Below the pieces are notes generated by a model. The model searched no databases. It was not told the origin of the DNA and was given only the letters and a program-made list of their open reading frames with translations. From the NCBI RefSeq assembly GCF_039729145.1, contig NZ_CP155793.1, positions 620,001 through 684,000 on the forward strand: a DNA stretch of 64,000 nucleotides, read 5' to 3'. The stretch comes from Microbacterium sp. SY138. GTDB lineage: Bacteria > Actinomycetota > Actinomycetes > Actinomycetales > Microbacteriaceae. Below are positions 8,898 through 17,200 of this stretch, in pieces (within the stretch, counting starts at the first letter, position 1; each line of letters begins with the position of its first letter). The position numbers and the translations under genes were made by a program.

Positions 8898-8996
8898 TTG
8901 CATAGTCGGGGCGATCAGATCGCCGCGACGGACACTTTCAGGGGCCGGCTCCGCAGCCGGTCCCTTCGATCTGAACGTTTCATGAGGGGGACGGAC

Positions 8997-9302
8997 GTGG
9001 GTGACGGCGTCAAGCTGAAGTACGGAGATCTCGAGCCGTTGCAGACCGAATTGAAGAACATCATCGAGGAGTTCGAGCACGCCGGTTCGCGCAGCAACGA
9101 TCTCGAGAGCGCCGTGGGCTCACCCTACGGCGAGCGTGCGCTGCGCGATGCGGCATCCGACTTCGAGGGGCGCTGGGACGACCGCCGTAAGCAGCTCATG
9201 GATGATTGCAAGACGGTCGAAGAGTACGTGGCTGCGGTGATCAAGGGATTCCAGGATTTCGACCGTGACGCCGCATCCAAGTCCGAGAACAGCGGAGGCT
9301 GA
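8997..9302 (+). CDS. WXG100-like small T7SS protein
   Basis: A 101-aa, almost wholly helical protein, first gene of palindrome unit 1. GTG 8997 was chosen because AGGGGGA lies 5-6 nt upstream; ATG 8982 in frame is the alternative. It lacks a strict WxG but has SDFEGRWDDRRKQL at the expected turn between two helices. It is clearly paralogous to the protein at 13261 (both share AVG.PYG, then a DFEG.W turn). It precedes a long LXG-like gene by 2 nt, the usual pairing of a small helper with a large substrate in T7SS. Confidence 0.75.
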   Translation: MGDGVKLKYGDLEPLQTELKNIIEEFEHAGSRSNDLESAVGSPYGERALRDAASDFEGRWDDRRKQLMDDCKTVEEYVAAVIKGFQDFDRDAASKSENSGG

Positions 9303-9304
9303 CC

Positions 9305-10492
9305 GTGTACGAGTACATGCCCATGACCTCGCCTGCGGGTCACCCGATCGGCGCTCTGACCGGTGATGTGGAGGCGATCCGCGATCGGGGGAACTCGCTG
9401 CAGGATCTCGCGAACGCGATGAGCAACTCCGCGACGCTGCTGCAGCGCCTCGTCGACAACGGCGCCGACATGCAGGGCGAATCCGTCGACAAGCTCGCCG
9501 AGATCTCCGGAAAGATGCACGCCGAGCTCGGCCGCGCAGCCGACCTGTACGACGCCGTCGCGCCGCACATCGTGCAGTATGCGTCAGACCTCGAGACCTC
9601 GAAGGCCGCGATCGATCCGATCCTCGACGATCTCGAGACACTGTGGGCGACGTATCAGCAGAAGAAGGATGCCGCATCGTCGGCGGCTGCGCAGAGCCCC
9701 GACTATCCGACGGGCGCGGATGCCGACGACGATCAGGCGCGGCAGGCGGCGGAGGACGCGCGTGACGACGCAGCCGAGGCCGCATCGGGGGCGGCGAGCA
9801 GCGCGCGCGGCGACTGGGATGCGCGTGCCGGTGACTACGATCGCGAGTGGAACAGCTGGCACACCGCGTTCACCAACGCGGCCAGCAACATCCGTGAAGA
9901 CACCTCCGACAAGATCGAAGACGGCTTCTGGGACAACGTGGACGGCTTCCTGCAGTTCATGTCCGACTTCCTCGCCGTCGCCGGCATCGTTCTCGCCGTG
10001 CTCGCGATCATCGTGGGTGGCCCGATCATCGCCGCCCTCGCCGCCATCGTCGCTGTCGCCACGCTGATCGTGGCCGTCGCGCGGTTGGCGAGGGGCAAGG
10101 GGTCGGTCATCGATGTCGTGTTCGGTGTCATCGGGGTCATCCCGCTGATCGGTCCCGCGATCAAGTTCGCGCGTGGTCCGATGGCGATGATCCGCGGCGC
10201 GGATTTCGGTGCCGACGGCATGCGGTTCTTCAACGCCGTCGCCGGGCGGGCTCCTCTGAGCACGCTCAGCCAGATCCGCGGCGGATTCACGACGGGTTTC
10301 GGCGAGTTCTCCGCTCGACTGTTCACGGGCAACGGCGCCGCGTCGTTCGCCGCGCAGATGACGGGGGTGCAGACGCTCGACATGGTGGGCAACGTCTTCG
10401 CTTCGCATTTCGCGATCGCCGGCGGTATCAAAGACAGCGCGGGCGGTGCGTGGTCGGGCACGTTCGACCCGGATCAGAATCCGTTCTCGTGA
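9305..10492 (+). CDS. LXG-like candidate T7SS substrate with hydrophobic hairpin
   Basis: A 395-aa protein starting at GTG 2 nt after the helper gene. Residues 1-215 are a long helical domain rich in Ala, Asp and Ser, ending with the motif EWNSWHTAF. Two or three strongly hydrophobic segments follow at about 218-265 and 272-290 (FLAVAGIVLAVLAIIVGGPI and VFGVIGVIPLIGPAIKF). A Gly-rich tail ends in FDPDQNPFS. The protein at 13621 shares the SWHTA motif, the hydrophobic hairpin and the IPLIG/LPVGK segment but differs after that. Common N-terminal half with variable C-terminal half is the plan of LXG effectors. A membrane-acting toxin is conceivable but unproven. Confidence 0.72.
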   Translation: MYEYMPMTSPAGHPIGALTGDVEAIRDRGNSLQDLANAMSNSATLLQRLVDNGADMQGESVDKLAEISGKMHAELGRAADLYDAVAPHIVQYASDLETSKAAIDPILDDLETLWATYQQKKDAASSAAAQSPDYPTGADADDDQARQAAEDARDDAAEAASGAASSARGDWDARAGDYDREWNSWHTAFTNAASNIREDTSDKIEDGFWDNVDGFLQFMSDFLAVAGIVLAVLAIIVGGPIIAALAAIVAVATLIVAVARLARGKGSVIDVVFGVIGVIPLIGPAIKFARGPMAMIRGADFGADGMRFFNAVAGRAPLSTLSQIRGGFTTGFGEFSARLFTGNGAASFAAQMTGVQTLDMVGNVFASHFAIAGGIKDSAGGAWSGTFDPDQNPFS

Positions 10493-10531
10493 CCGACAGC
10501 GACGCGAGTCGCCCCATGGAAGACTGAGACG

Positions 10532-11149
10532 ATGAGCAGCCTGCGCGCGGAACTGACGGGAAACTCCGGAACGATCATCCCGCCCTACCGGATGCTCCTC
10601 CCTCCGGGATGGGAGGCGTTCGACCTCAGCGAGGCGACCGAACGCGACCTGATCCGTCGGGCGGACGCGCGCCTGCGGGGTGCGCAGAACACGACTTTCG
10701 GGCCCGTCCTCGCGGGAAAGGTGCACGAGGCCCTCGAGGGACTGCGGGCACGCCAGGGCTTCGCGTATGCCTTCGCGGGAGAGGCGGCGCCGTCCTGGGC
10801 GATCGGTGCGGCGACCCTGGTCGGGCTCAAGCGTTCCTCGACGCCCGAAGCGACGCTGGAGCAGCTCGTCGAAAGCGCGATCCGCCACCACGCCGGCATC
10901 GCCATCGGTGAGGGTCAGCGCATCGTGCGGTGGACCGAGCGCCGTGAGGTGTCCCTCGACGGGGAAGACGTCGCGTCGCTGCTGATCAACTACCTGATCC
11001 CGGTTCCGGGAACGAGGCTCACCGAGGCGGTGCAATGGACGGCGACCGTGACGCATGAGGTCGACCTTCCCGCCGATCACCCGAACCTCACGCTCTGGAC
11101 GGCACTGTTCGACACCCACGTCAGCACCTTCACATGGACGGTGCGCTGA
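10532..11149 (+). CDS. 'PPGW' family T7SS accessory protein
   Basis: A 205-aa soluble protein of unknown function. It has the motif YRMLLPPGWEAF near residues 19-30 and NYLIPVPGTRL near residue 155. Both motifs recur in the 225-aa protein at 16408 (RLVLPPGWATHL and TYIIPVPGTLR), so the two are paralogs in separate cassettes. No signal peptide or membrane helix is visible. Fixed occurrence with a WXG-like helper and an LXG-like substrate suggests a chaperone, adaptor or immunity role; which one cannot be told from sequence alone. The stop overlaps the next ATG by TGATG. Confidence 0.7.
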   Translation: MSSLRAELTGNSGTIIPPYRMLLPPGWEAFDLSEATERDLIRRADARLRGAQNTTFGPVLAGKVHEALEGLRARQGFAYAFAGEAAPSWAIGAATLVGLKRSSTPEATLEQLVESAIRHHAGIAIGEGQRIVRWTERREVSLDGEDVASLLINYLIPVPGTRLTEAVQWTATVTHEVDLPADHPNLTLWTALFDTHVSTFTWTVR

Positions 11150-11772
11150 TGGACCTCGCCCTCTCGTACGCGCCTGATCGCATCATCCCGATTCCTGGCG
11201 AACGACTCTCACCGCAAGAGCAGGTGACGTGGGCGCGTCAGACGGCGGAGGACTTCGCTCGCGATGCCGGTGCGCACTCCACGGTCGCGGCGCAGATCGA
11301 GACCGCCCTGCTCGCGGTGGCGGCGCAGGCCGACGATGACCGAAGGCTCCTGCTCGTCGTGGGCGTCGACGGCGGGGTCGTCGCACCGCTGATGATCTCT
11401 GTGATCACGCATGAACTCTCGCGTCAGGAGCAGGCGGACTTCCTCTGGTCGAGCACCGCGATCCTGCCCGTCACGCCGAGACTCACCGAAACCGACGCGC
11501 TCGGCACCGGGTTCTCCTCCACCCTCGCGCAGCGGGAGAACGGTCTCGACTTCGCGACGCGCCGCTGGATCTTCTTCGGTGAGGGTACGACCGTGTGCGC
11601 GATGCTCGGTCCTGTCGTGCCCTACGGGATGGCGTTCGTCGAGCCGTTCGCCGAGGCTGTTCTCACCACTGCTTCGCTCAGCGGTTTCGTCCCGCGGTCC
11701 GACCCCGAGCGTCTCGAAGAGCTCGTCTCCGCCGTGGTGCGCCCGGGGGACGACTGGGTGCTGAACGGCTGA
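11149..11772 (+). CDS. ~200-aa T7SS accessory protein (family shared with 14931)
   Basis: A 207-aa protein. ATG 11149 was chosen because it overlaps the previous stop (TGATG); the frame opens 15 nt earlier. N-terminal YAPDRIIPIPGERLSPQE is followed by a helix, then a beta-rich half with LTETDALGTGFSSTLAQREN and a moderately hydrophobic C-terminal part. The protein at 14931 aligns along its length (FVPLPGV, TETHGSGFLLRRSTQLEG), so this is a second accessory family duplicated with the cassettes. It has no recognised domain. It is the last gene of unit 1. Confidence 0.68.
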   Translation: MDLALSYAPDRIIPIPGERLSPQEQVTWARQTAEDFARDAGAHSTVAAQIETALLAVAAQADDDRRLLLVVGVDGGVVAPLMISVITHELSRQEQADFLWSSTAILPVTPRLTETDALGTGFSSTLAQRENGLDFATRRWIFFGEGTTVCAMLGPVVPYGMAFVEPFAEAVLTTASLSGFVPRSDPERLEELVSAVVRPGDDWVLNG

Positions 11773-11805
11773 CCCCGTACCGACACGCATCGAGCCCTGT
11801 GCGGG

Positions 11806-11853
11806 GATGGGGAGTTGTCCCCATCGACGGTGTTCGTGGGTGCGCCGTAGGGT
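11806..11853 (+). promoter_or_regulatory. T7SS palindrome promoter 2
   Basis: The same perfect palindrome GATGGGGAGTTGTCCCCATC (11806-11825), 22 bp, then TAGGGT (11848-11853). It drives the first copy of the WXG100 gene. Confidence 0.75.
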
Positions 11854-11908
11854 GGGTGTTGTTCGGGCCGGAGGGGTCCGGTTCTCTCGATTGGCGGAGG
11901 TGTGGACG

Positions 11909-12196
11909 ATGGCCGATTTCGGTGCGTCTTATGCGGAGATGGAGCAGGTGGCGTCGTCGCTGTCGCAGGCTCGTGATGACATTCAGGGTCAGTTGGACAC
12001 GTTGAAGGGTCAGGTGGACACTCTTCTGGGTGAGGACTTCAAGACGCAGCATGCGTCGGGGAAGTTCGGTGAGGGGTACACGGAGTTGACGACGGGTCTG
12101 AAGACCGCGGTCGACGGCATCAACGACATGTCCGAGTCGCTGTTGGGCATGATGCGGGCGATCCAGGACCTGGACCAGCAGCTCGCCGGCAGCTGA
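11909..12196 (+). CDS. WXG100 family protein, copy 1
   Basis: A 95-aa ESAT-6/WXG100-type helical hairpin (MADFGASYAEMEQVASSLSQ..., central turn GEDFKTQHASGKFGEGY instead of WxG, then YTELTTGLKTAVDGIND). Proteins of this type form dimers and are exported by T7SS or help export larger partners. ATG follows GGAGGTGTGGACG. It has its own palindrome promoter and a strong terminator 18 nt after the stop, so it is a monocistronic unit, as expected for a highly made secreted protein. Codon use is odd: the first two thirds use many GGT, TTG, GCT and CGT codons, unlike the C-ending neighbours. Copy 2 at 17201 encodes the identical protein. Confidence 0.88.
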   Translation: MADFGASYAEMEQVASSLSQARDDIQGQLDTLKGQVDTLLGEDFKTQHASGKFGEGYTELTTGLKTAVDGINDMSESLLGMMRAIQDLDQQLAGS

Positions 12197-12213
12197 CACA
12201 CGGCACGGTTTCA

Positions 12214-12248
12214 CGAAGAGGGTCGACCACGACGGTCGGCCCTCTTCG
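12214..12248 (+). terminator. Hairpin terminator after WXG100 copy 1
   Basis: A 15-bp stem (CGAAGAGGGTCGACC with GGTCGGCCCTCTTCG, one G-T wobble) and a 5-nt loop, followed by TCGTTCG. It isolates the WXG100 gene from the gene at 12276. Confidence 0.7.
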
Positions 12249-12275
12249 TCGTTCGCGGGCGTTTACTCTGGGAGC

Positions 12276-13175
12276 ATGAGCGCGTCTGACGCTGTCGAGG
12301 AGTTCGAACGCGATGTGTTGGAGGCGAACGTGCCCCTGGCCGCGCTCCACGAGGCGGCGGGAGTCTCGGGTGATGCGCGGATGCGGGTGCTCGCGACTCA
12401 CGTCGCGTTCCCGTCTTGGCCGGGAGTCACATCCGCGAGCGCGTTGAGACACGCGGCGCAGGAAGCGGAGATCACCGCGGCGCTGGACGAGTATGCGTCC
12501 TCCGCTCGCCCGTTGCTCCGACCGGCAGACCAGGAGCGATGGGAGCTGCTGGTCGCCGAGATGCAGCGCCGGAATGGCGAGGGATTCCTCGCCGACGAGC
12601 TCGGGCGCAGCGCGGTGGGAGCCTCACTCCTGCGCGCGAAGCTCGGCGGTCGTCCGCATCGGGTGCAGCAGCGCGCCGGTATCGACTGCGCATGCGGCTA
12701 CGCGGTCGATGGCCTCCTGCCGCAGAGGCTATGTCCGGAGTGCTGCGACGTGCTCCTGCGGCGCTGGGTGGCGGAAGAACGGCGGCTGCTTCGGGCGATG
12801 CCCGCGTATGCGGAGGACGTCGCCCAGGTGATCGACGACGTCGCCCAGCAGCAGACGAAGGTGTTCGAGAGCCGTGGCGAGTATCTCGACTCCGAGGCCT
12901 TCGGCCGGAGGAAGGCCGGCGGACGACGCCTTGCCCGTCTGGGACGCAGACACCGGGCGGAGCTCGCCGGTGCCGATCTGCGACGGTGGACAAGCTTCAT
13001 CGAGCCGCTTTCCCGTGCGTCCACGACGAGTCTGCGCTCCACGGTGCAGAAGGTGCACAAGCGCGGTCTCGGTGCGGCGGCGCTCACCGAACTCGGGGTG
13101 CGTGCAGACGCGGAGAGCATCAAGGCCTTCGTCAAGGATTCCGAGAAGCGCACGAAGAGCAGCAGGAGAGTGTGA
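12276..13175 (+). CDS. Cys-rich (zinc-ribbon-like) T7SS accessory protein
   Basis: A 299-aa protein, mostly helical and Ala/Arg-rich, with a central cluster CACGYAVDGLLPQRLCPECC (residues about 146-165) that could bind one zinc through CxC and CxxC pairs. The protein at 15524 has the same cluster (CTCGYA...CYVC) at a similar place and the same helical surroundings, so this is the third duplicated accessory family. GGGAG sits only 1 nt before ATG, and TACTCT lies 6 nt before it, so a nearly leaderless transcript is possible. Function unknown; no membrane helix. Confidence 0.7.
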   Translation: MSASDAVEEFERDVLEANVPLAALHEAAGVSGDARMRVLATHVAFPSWPGVTSASALRHAAQEAEITAALDEYASSARPLLRPADQERWELLVAEMQRRNGEGFLADELGRSAVGASLLRAKLGGRPHRVQQRAGIDCACGYAVDGLLPQRLCPECCDVLLRRWVAEERRLLRAMPAYAEDVAQVIDDVAQQQTKVFESRGEYLDSEAFGRRKAGGRRLARLGRRHRAELAGADLRRWTSFIEPLSRASTTSLRSTVQKVHKRGLGAAALTELGVRADAESIKAFVKDSEKRTKSSRRV

Positions 13176-13185
13176 GGCGCAGCCC

Positions 13186-13232
13186 GATGGGGAGTACTCC
13201 CCATCGCGTCGGGCGGAGCTTCCCCGTAACGT
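13186..13232 (+). promoter_or_regulatory. T7SS palindrome promoter 3
   Basis: GATGGGGAGTACTCCCCATC (13186-13205) is symmetric over all 20 bases. After 21 bp comes TAACGT (13227-13232); a second candidate is TAGCGT at 13235-13240. It drives the five-gene cassette from 13261. Confidence 0.75.
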
Positions 13233-13260
13233 CGTAGCGTCCGGGAAGAAGGAGGGGGCC

Positions 13261-13608
13261 ATGGCAGGCGAACGCATGCTCGTGCCGATCAGTGATCTGC
13301 AGACGACCAGCGAGAAGCTCGCGGCGATCGTGTCCGAGCTGGAGTCTGCGGCCGCGAAGCAGGACGACGTCGAGAACGCCGTCGGCAGGCCGTACGGGGA
13401 CGGTCGCCTGAAGGACCGCTGCCACGACTTCGAGGGAAGCTGGAACGACAGCCGCGACAAGCTGCTGACCAAGCTCAAAGAGGTCGCCGATCGCGTCAAG
13501 GGCACGGTCGACGAGGTCACCAGCCTCGACAACGAGATGGCGACGTCGATGGAGCAGTCGGGGTCGGGGAACGCGCCGGGTGCCGGGCGTCAGCCAGCCG
13601 CGGTGTAG
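13261..13608 (+). CDS. WXG100-like small T7SS protein (paralog of 8997)
   Basis: A 115-aa helical protein with a strong ribosome-binding site (GGAGGGGG, 3 nt before ATG). It shares with the 8997 protein the segment AVGRPYGDGRLKDR and the turn HDFEGSWNDSRDKL, and has a Ser/Gly/Pro-rich tail. It is the first gene of palindrome unit 3, 12 nt ahead of the long substrate-like gene. Expected to act as the helper or partner of that protein. Confidence 0.75.
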   Translation: MAGERMLVPISDLQTTSEKLAAIVSELESAAAKQDDVENAVGRPYGDGRLKDRCHDFEGSWNDSRDKLLTKLKEVADRVKGTVDEVTSLDNEMATSMEQSGSGNAPGAGRQPAAV

Positions 13609-13620
13609 GGGGCGAGGCAG

Positions 13621-14931
13621 ATGCAGACGAACAAGGGACGTGACGTCGAAGTCGTTGCCGGCGATGCCGTGGCGATCGCCGACCGGGGAACGAAGATCGT
13701 CGAGCTCGGCGACAGCATGGTCAGTGCCGCTGCGACTCTCAAGGGCATCAAAGACGGCTCCATCGATGGCGAGGGCTACGCGATGGACAAGATCAAGGAC
13801 GTCGTCGACGACGTCCACAAGGATCTGGATGAGGCAGGGCGTCGGTACAAGCCGGCCGGGACCACGCTGAGCAGCTACGCGACGGCGCTCGAGACCGCCC
13901 AGAGCCGCATGCGCACGATCGTGGCGGACTGCCAGACGAGCCTCACCGAGCTGCAGACCGCGCAGTCGAACGCGGCCGATGCCGCCGACGCGCTCCAGGC
14001 GCACAACACCTCGACGCGGCTGAACCCACCGGCCGAAGAGGACGCGGCAGCGAACACGACTGCCGGCACGAATCTCGCGAACGCCGCCTCCGGTGCGGCG
14101 TCGACCCTCAACGCCGCGGAGACCACCCACAACGACAACCTCGACGCGTTCGACGGCGAGTACGACAGCTGGCACACCGCCTACGAGACGGCCGTTTCGG
14201 GACTGACCGACGCGAACAAGATCGGCGAGGACTCCACGTGGGAGAACATCGCCGGTGTCCTCGCCGTGGTCGCGGAGTGGGTGAGTTGGATCGGCCTCGC
14301 GATCGCCGTGCTCGGACTCATCATCGGTGGTCCGTTCTTCGCGATCGCGGCTCTGGTGGTCGGGGTCATCGCGCTGGCGCTCACGGTCGCCCTGATGTTC
14401 GACGGCCGCAAGGGCTGGGGTGACCTCGGCTGGGCGATCGTGGGCATCCTGCCTGTGGGCAAACTCGGCAAGATCTTCTCCGGCAAGGCGAAGTTCGTAG
14501 AGGAGTTCATCGGTCAGTTCCGCAATCCGGTCCAGCAGATGACTCGATTGCGCGGTCTCGCCGGAACCGCTTCTCCGTGGCGGGGCATCGTCTCGCAGAA
14601 CTTCGGCTCCTACGCGTCCGGTGTCTCCGGAGTCCGTCAGTTCGGGAACAACATCTTCGGCGGGCTCGGCGAGCGGTTCTTCTTCGGTGCCAACCGATCG
14701 TTCCAAGTCGCCTTCAACGACGCGGTGTCGTCGACCGGCCCGCGGTTCCAGGAGGTGCTGCGGGCGGCGCTGCCCGAAGGGCTCGCAAACGTTGCCAAGG
14801 CACCGACCAACTCGATGTTCGAAGCCGCGTGGAACACGTTCAAGTGGTCGGACCGAGTGGTGGGGCTCACCGGGAACGGCAAGCCCTCTGGTGGGTTGTC
14901 GCCCGCCGGGCTCGTCAACGGGCTGCTCTGA
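13621..14931 (+). CDS. LXG-like candidate T7SS substrate with hydrophobic hairpin
   Basis: A 436-aa protein. Residues 1-205 are a long Ala/Asp/Thr-rich helical domain ending in EYDSWHTAYETAVSGL. Hydrophobic segments follow at about 218-262 (AGVLAVVAEWVSWIGLAIAV and IIGGPFFAIAALVVGVIALA) and 270-285. The C-terminal ~150 residues (Phe/Gly/Asn-rich, with FGANRSFQVAFND) do not resemble the tail of the 9305 protein. Start and gene order match unit 1. The shared front and different back fit a polymorphic effector family. The stop overlaps the next ATG (TGATG). Confidence 0.72.
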   Translation: MQTNKGRDVEVVAGDAVAIADRGTKIVELGDSMVSAAATLKGIKDGSIDGEGYAMDKIKDVVDDVHKDLDEAGRRYKPAGTTLSSYATALETAQSRMRTIVADCQTSLTELQTAQSNAADAADALQAHNTSTRLNPPAEEDAAANTTAGTNLANAASGAASTLNAAETTHNDNLDAFDGEYDSWHTAYETAVSGLTDANKIGEDSTWENIAGVLAVVAEWVSWIGLAIAVLGLIIGGPFFAIAALVVGVIALALTVALMFDGRKGWGDLGWAIVGILPVGKLGKIFSGKAKFVEEFIGQFRNPVQQMTRLRGLAGTASPWRGIVSQNFGSYASGVSGVRQFGNNIFGGLGERFFFGANRSFQVAFNDAVSSTGPRFQEVLRAALPEGLANVAKAPTNSMFEAAWNTFKWSDRVVGLTGNGKPSGGLSPAGLVNGLL

Positions 14932-15527
14932 TGGCGGGAGACGCGGGATTCGTCTGGGACCTCGACTTCGACGCCGCGTGGTTCGTCCCGCTTCCCGGAG
15001 TGGACGGGAGCCAGATCGGTCCCGATGCGGCGGCTGCCTGGACCGACGCCGCCCTCGCGAGGTTGCCCGATGCCGCGACGTCCGATCCGCAGCGCGCTGC
15101 GCTGCTGCGCGCGACCGCTGGCGCCCTGCTTTCGCAAGCCGAAGAAGGTGTCACCCGATTGTGGTTCGCTCCGGAGCGAATGTACAGCGATCTCCTCGTT
15201 ACGATCACCGTGTCGCGAGCATCGGGGCCGGGGAGCGCAGCGAATGAGGAAGTCTTCGACGGCGACCGGTTCTCCGCTGGATTCGATGTGGTGCCACTGC
15301 AGACCGAGACGCATGGCAGCGGCTTCCTCCTCCGGCGCTCCACGCAACTCGAAGGGGAACAGCCGCTGTTCATCACGCAATGGACCGTGCGGCTGAACGA
15401 CGGCACGTGGAGCATCCTTGTCGATACGCTGGGGACGACCCTTCCCGCCTTCGTCCTGTTCGAGGAGCAGCTCATGCGCCTGATCCCGGGGATCCGACTT
15501 CCGCGGACGGCGGCGGTCGAACAGTGA
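14931..15527 (+). CDS. ~200-aa T7SS accessory protein (family shared with 11149)
   Basis: A 198-aa protein starting at an ATG overlapping the previous stop. It starts with WDLDFDAAWFVPLPGVDG and continues with a helical stretch and a beta-rich part (VVPLQTETHGSGFLLRRST, then FITQWTVRLNDGTWSILV). Matches to the 11149 protein run through the whole length. In this unit it comes directly after the substrate-like gene, whereas in unit 1 the PPGW gene comes first. Function unknown; the stop overlaps the next GTG (GTGA). Confidence 0.68.
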   Translation: MAGDAGFVWDLDFDAAWFVPLPGVDGSQIGPDAAAAWTDAALARLPDAATSDPQRAALLRATAGALLSQAEEGVTRLWFAPERMYSDLLVTITVSRASGPGSAANEEVFDGDRFSAGFDVVPLQTETHGSGFLLRRSTQLEGEQPLFITQWTVRLNDGTWSILVDTLGTTLPAFVLFEEQLMRLIPGIRLPRTAAVEQ

Positions 15528-16411
15528 GCAGGTACGACCTCCTCGGCGTCGAAGCGCAGCTCTTCGAGCAGTATCCGGCGTTGGCCGATCGCCACGAGAA
15601 GGCGGCTCGAGCGGGCTCCGAGCATATTCGTGGTCTGATCGAGCGAAGCGACGCGACACGCGGGGGCGATGCCGACGCGTTCGCCGAGCATGTGGCATCC
15701 ATTCAGCGCTCGGCTCTTGCGAGTTACGCAGCCTCGGTCCGAGGGATCGTGTCTGTCGAGGACATGGTGCGGTGGGTGCGCACCCGCGACGCGTTGAGGC
15801 TGAGCGCATATGACTCGCTGCTGCGCGAGGTCGATGCGCCTGGAGCGGCGTCTCTGCTCGATGCCCTGGAAGCGGTGCACGACAGTGGCGATGCATCGGG
15901 CGGCCAGGCGACGCTGGATCAGGCGCTCGCAGCCGTCGCGGATCGCTGCACCTGCGGATACGCCTCCACCCGCAACCTCCCGAAGCGCACATGCTACGTC
16001 TGCGCGCAGGCGGTGACGGCGGTGTGGGATGCGGAAGAGCAACGCGTGCTGCTTCGCCTGCCGGCGTTGCGAGAAGCGGTCGACGGGGTGCTCGATGCGC
16101 TGGTCGACCGACTGGCGGAGATCAAGCTGGATCCCGCCACGGAATGGTCTGTCGTCGAGCATGAACAACGGAAGGCTCGGCATCGTCTCACGCGACTGAA
16201 CCGCGCTGCGCGTGGTGAGATCTTCGACGAGATGCTGACGAATTGGCGTGAGCTCGCCACCGCAGCCTCGCACGACTCTCGACCGATCGCTCGATCGGTG
16301 GCGAAGGGAGCCAAGCGCTCCGGGCTGGGGACGGCGCGTCTCAGCGCGATCGCGCTCCCCGGCAATGCCCTCGTCGAGTCACGCGCGAAGAAGAGAGCGC
16401 AGCAGCGGTGA
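15524..16411 (+). CDS. Cys-rich (zinc-ribbon-like) T7SS accessory protein
   Basis: A 295-aa helical protein; GTG overlaps the previous stop (GTGA). It contains CTCGYASTRNLPKRTCYVC at about residues 144-162, the same CxCGYA...CxxC pattern as the 12276 protein. The region after it is charged, with coiled-coil character (WSVVEHEQRKARHRLTRLNR) and a basic C-terminus. Here the gene is inside the cassette, whereas its paralog sits alone behind the WXG100 gene. Confidence 0.7.
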   Translation: MSRYDLLGVEAQLFEQYPALADRHEKAARAGSEHIRGLIERSDATRGGDADAFAEHVASIQRSALASYAASVRGIVSVEDMVRWVRTRDALRLSAYDSLLREVDAPGAASLLDALEAVHDSGDASGGQATLDQALAAVADRCTCGYASTRNLPKRTCYVCAQAVTAVWDAEEQRVLLRLPALREAVDGVLDALVDRLAEIKLDPATEWSVVEHEQRKARHRLTRLNRAARGEIFDEMLTNWRELATAASHDSRPIARSVAKGAKRSGLGTARLSAIALPGNALVESRAKKRAQQR

Positions 16412-17085
16412 GCGAGATGAACGATCTCGGTGTGGAGTTCCGTTACGGCATCCCCGCCTTCCGCCTGGTGCTGCCTCCGGGGTGGGCCACGCATCTGCCC
16501 ACGAACGCGGGCCAGCAGGAGGACGTGCGCAAGGCCAGTGCGATCTTCATGCAGGCCGGGCGCCCCGATCTCGACGCGGAGTTCCGCACGATGATGGCGC
16601 AGGCCAATCAGGGTATGCGCCGCACCAAGGTGTTCGCGATCTATCGGCAGGAAGACGTGCCGATGGAGGAGCTCCTGCCCCTCTCGATAACGGCCTCCGC
16701 CCTCGACGCCCCCGTCGGCGAGAATCTCGACGGCTGGGTGACGGAGGCCTTCCGCCTCCGCGGCGCCGTCTTTCTCGACGAGCACCTCCGGCACATCGTC
16801 CGTTGGTCCGCCGAGGCAACGCGCCCCGCGGGTGCGCCTGCGATCGACGGCGTCGGCGGACGCACCGTGACGTACATCATCCCCGTGCCGGGAACGCTGC
16901 GTCGCAAGGCGCTCGTGTTCACGTCGACCATCGTGATCCCGGACGGCGAGGTGATCCCCGCCGAGGTGCTCGACGGCATCGAGCTGCTCAGCGACGCCAT
17001 GATCTCGACCTTCGCGTGGGAGCAGCTGGCCGAGGAGCCGGCGGTCCCCGTCACCGTCGAGCAGGCGCCGACCGACCGCCGCTGA
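16408..17085 (+). CDS. 'PPGW' family T7SS accessory protein
   Basis: A 225-aa soluble protein; GTG start overlaps the previous stop (GTGA). IPAFRLVLPPGWATHL near residues 15-30 and TYIIPVPGTLRRKALVF near residue 155 mark it as a paralog of the 10532 protein. Last gene of unit 3; 12 nt after its end the second copy of the WXG100 promoter repeat begins. Role unknown, probably adaptor, chaperone or immunity. Confidence 0.7.
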   Translation: MSEMNDLGVEFRYGIPAFRLVLPPGWATHLPTNAGQQEDVRKASAIFMQAGRPDLDAEFRTMMAQANQGMRRTKVFAIYRQEDVPMEELLPLSITASALDAPVGENLDGWVTEAFRLRGAVFLDEHLRHIVRWSAEATRPAGAPAIDGVGGRTVTYIIPVPGTLRRKALVFTSTIVIPDGEVIPAEVLDGIELLSDAMISTFAWEQLAEEPAVPVTVEQAPTDRR

Positions 17086-17097
17086 CTGGTGTGCGGG

Positions 17098-17145
17098 GAT
17101 GGGGAGTTGTCCCCATCGACGGTGTTCGTGGGTGCGCCGTAGGGT
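17098..17145 (+). promoter_or_regulatory. T7SS palindrome promoter 4
   Basis: GATGGGGAGTTGTCCCCATC (17098-17117), 22 bp, TAGGGT (17140-17145). Identical to promoter 2 because it lies inside the direct repeat. Confidence 0.75.
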
Positions 17146-17200
17146 GGGTGTTGTTCGGGCCGGAGGGGTCCGGTTCTCTCGATTGGCGGAGGTGTGGACG

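Larger units (their letters stand above)
11798..12201 (+). repeat. 404-bp direct repeat, copy 1 (promoter plus WXG100 gene)
   Basis: Read against 17090-17493 (constant offset 5292), this stretch is the same except for two synonymous changes (His CAT/CAC and Asp GAC/GAT in the WXG100 gene). It includes the palindrome, the -10 box, the leader and the whole coding sequence, and ends 5 nt after the stop. Flanks differ completely on both sides. Confidence 0.93.

Noticed and set aside
8898..8996. Upstream ATG 8898 as start of the first WXG100-like gene
   Set aside because: It begins right at the -10 box of the palindrome promoter, and the added residues are unlike the paralog at 13261; GTG 8997 has a good ribosome-binding site.
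11807..11908. Frame extension of the WXG100 genes upstream to 11807 (and 17099)
   Set aside because: The extension would translate the palindrome and -10 box; ATG 11909/17201 gives the normal ~95-aa length.
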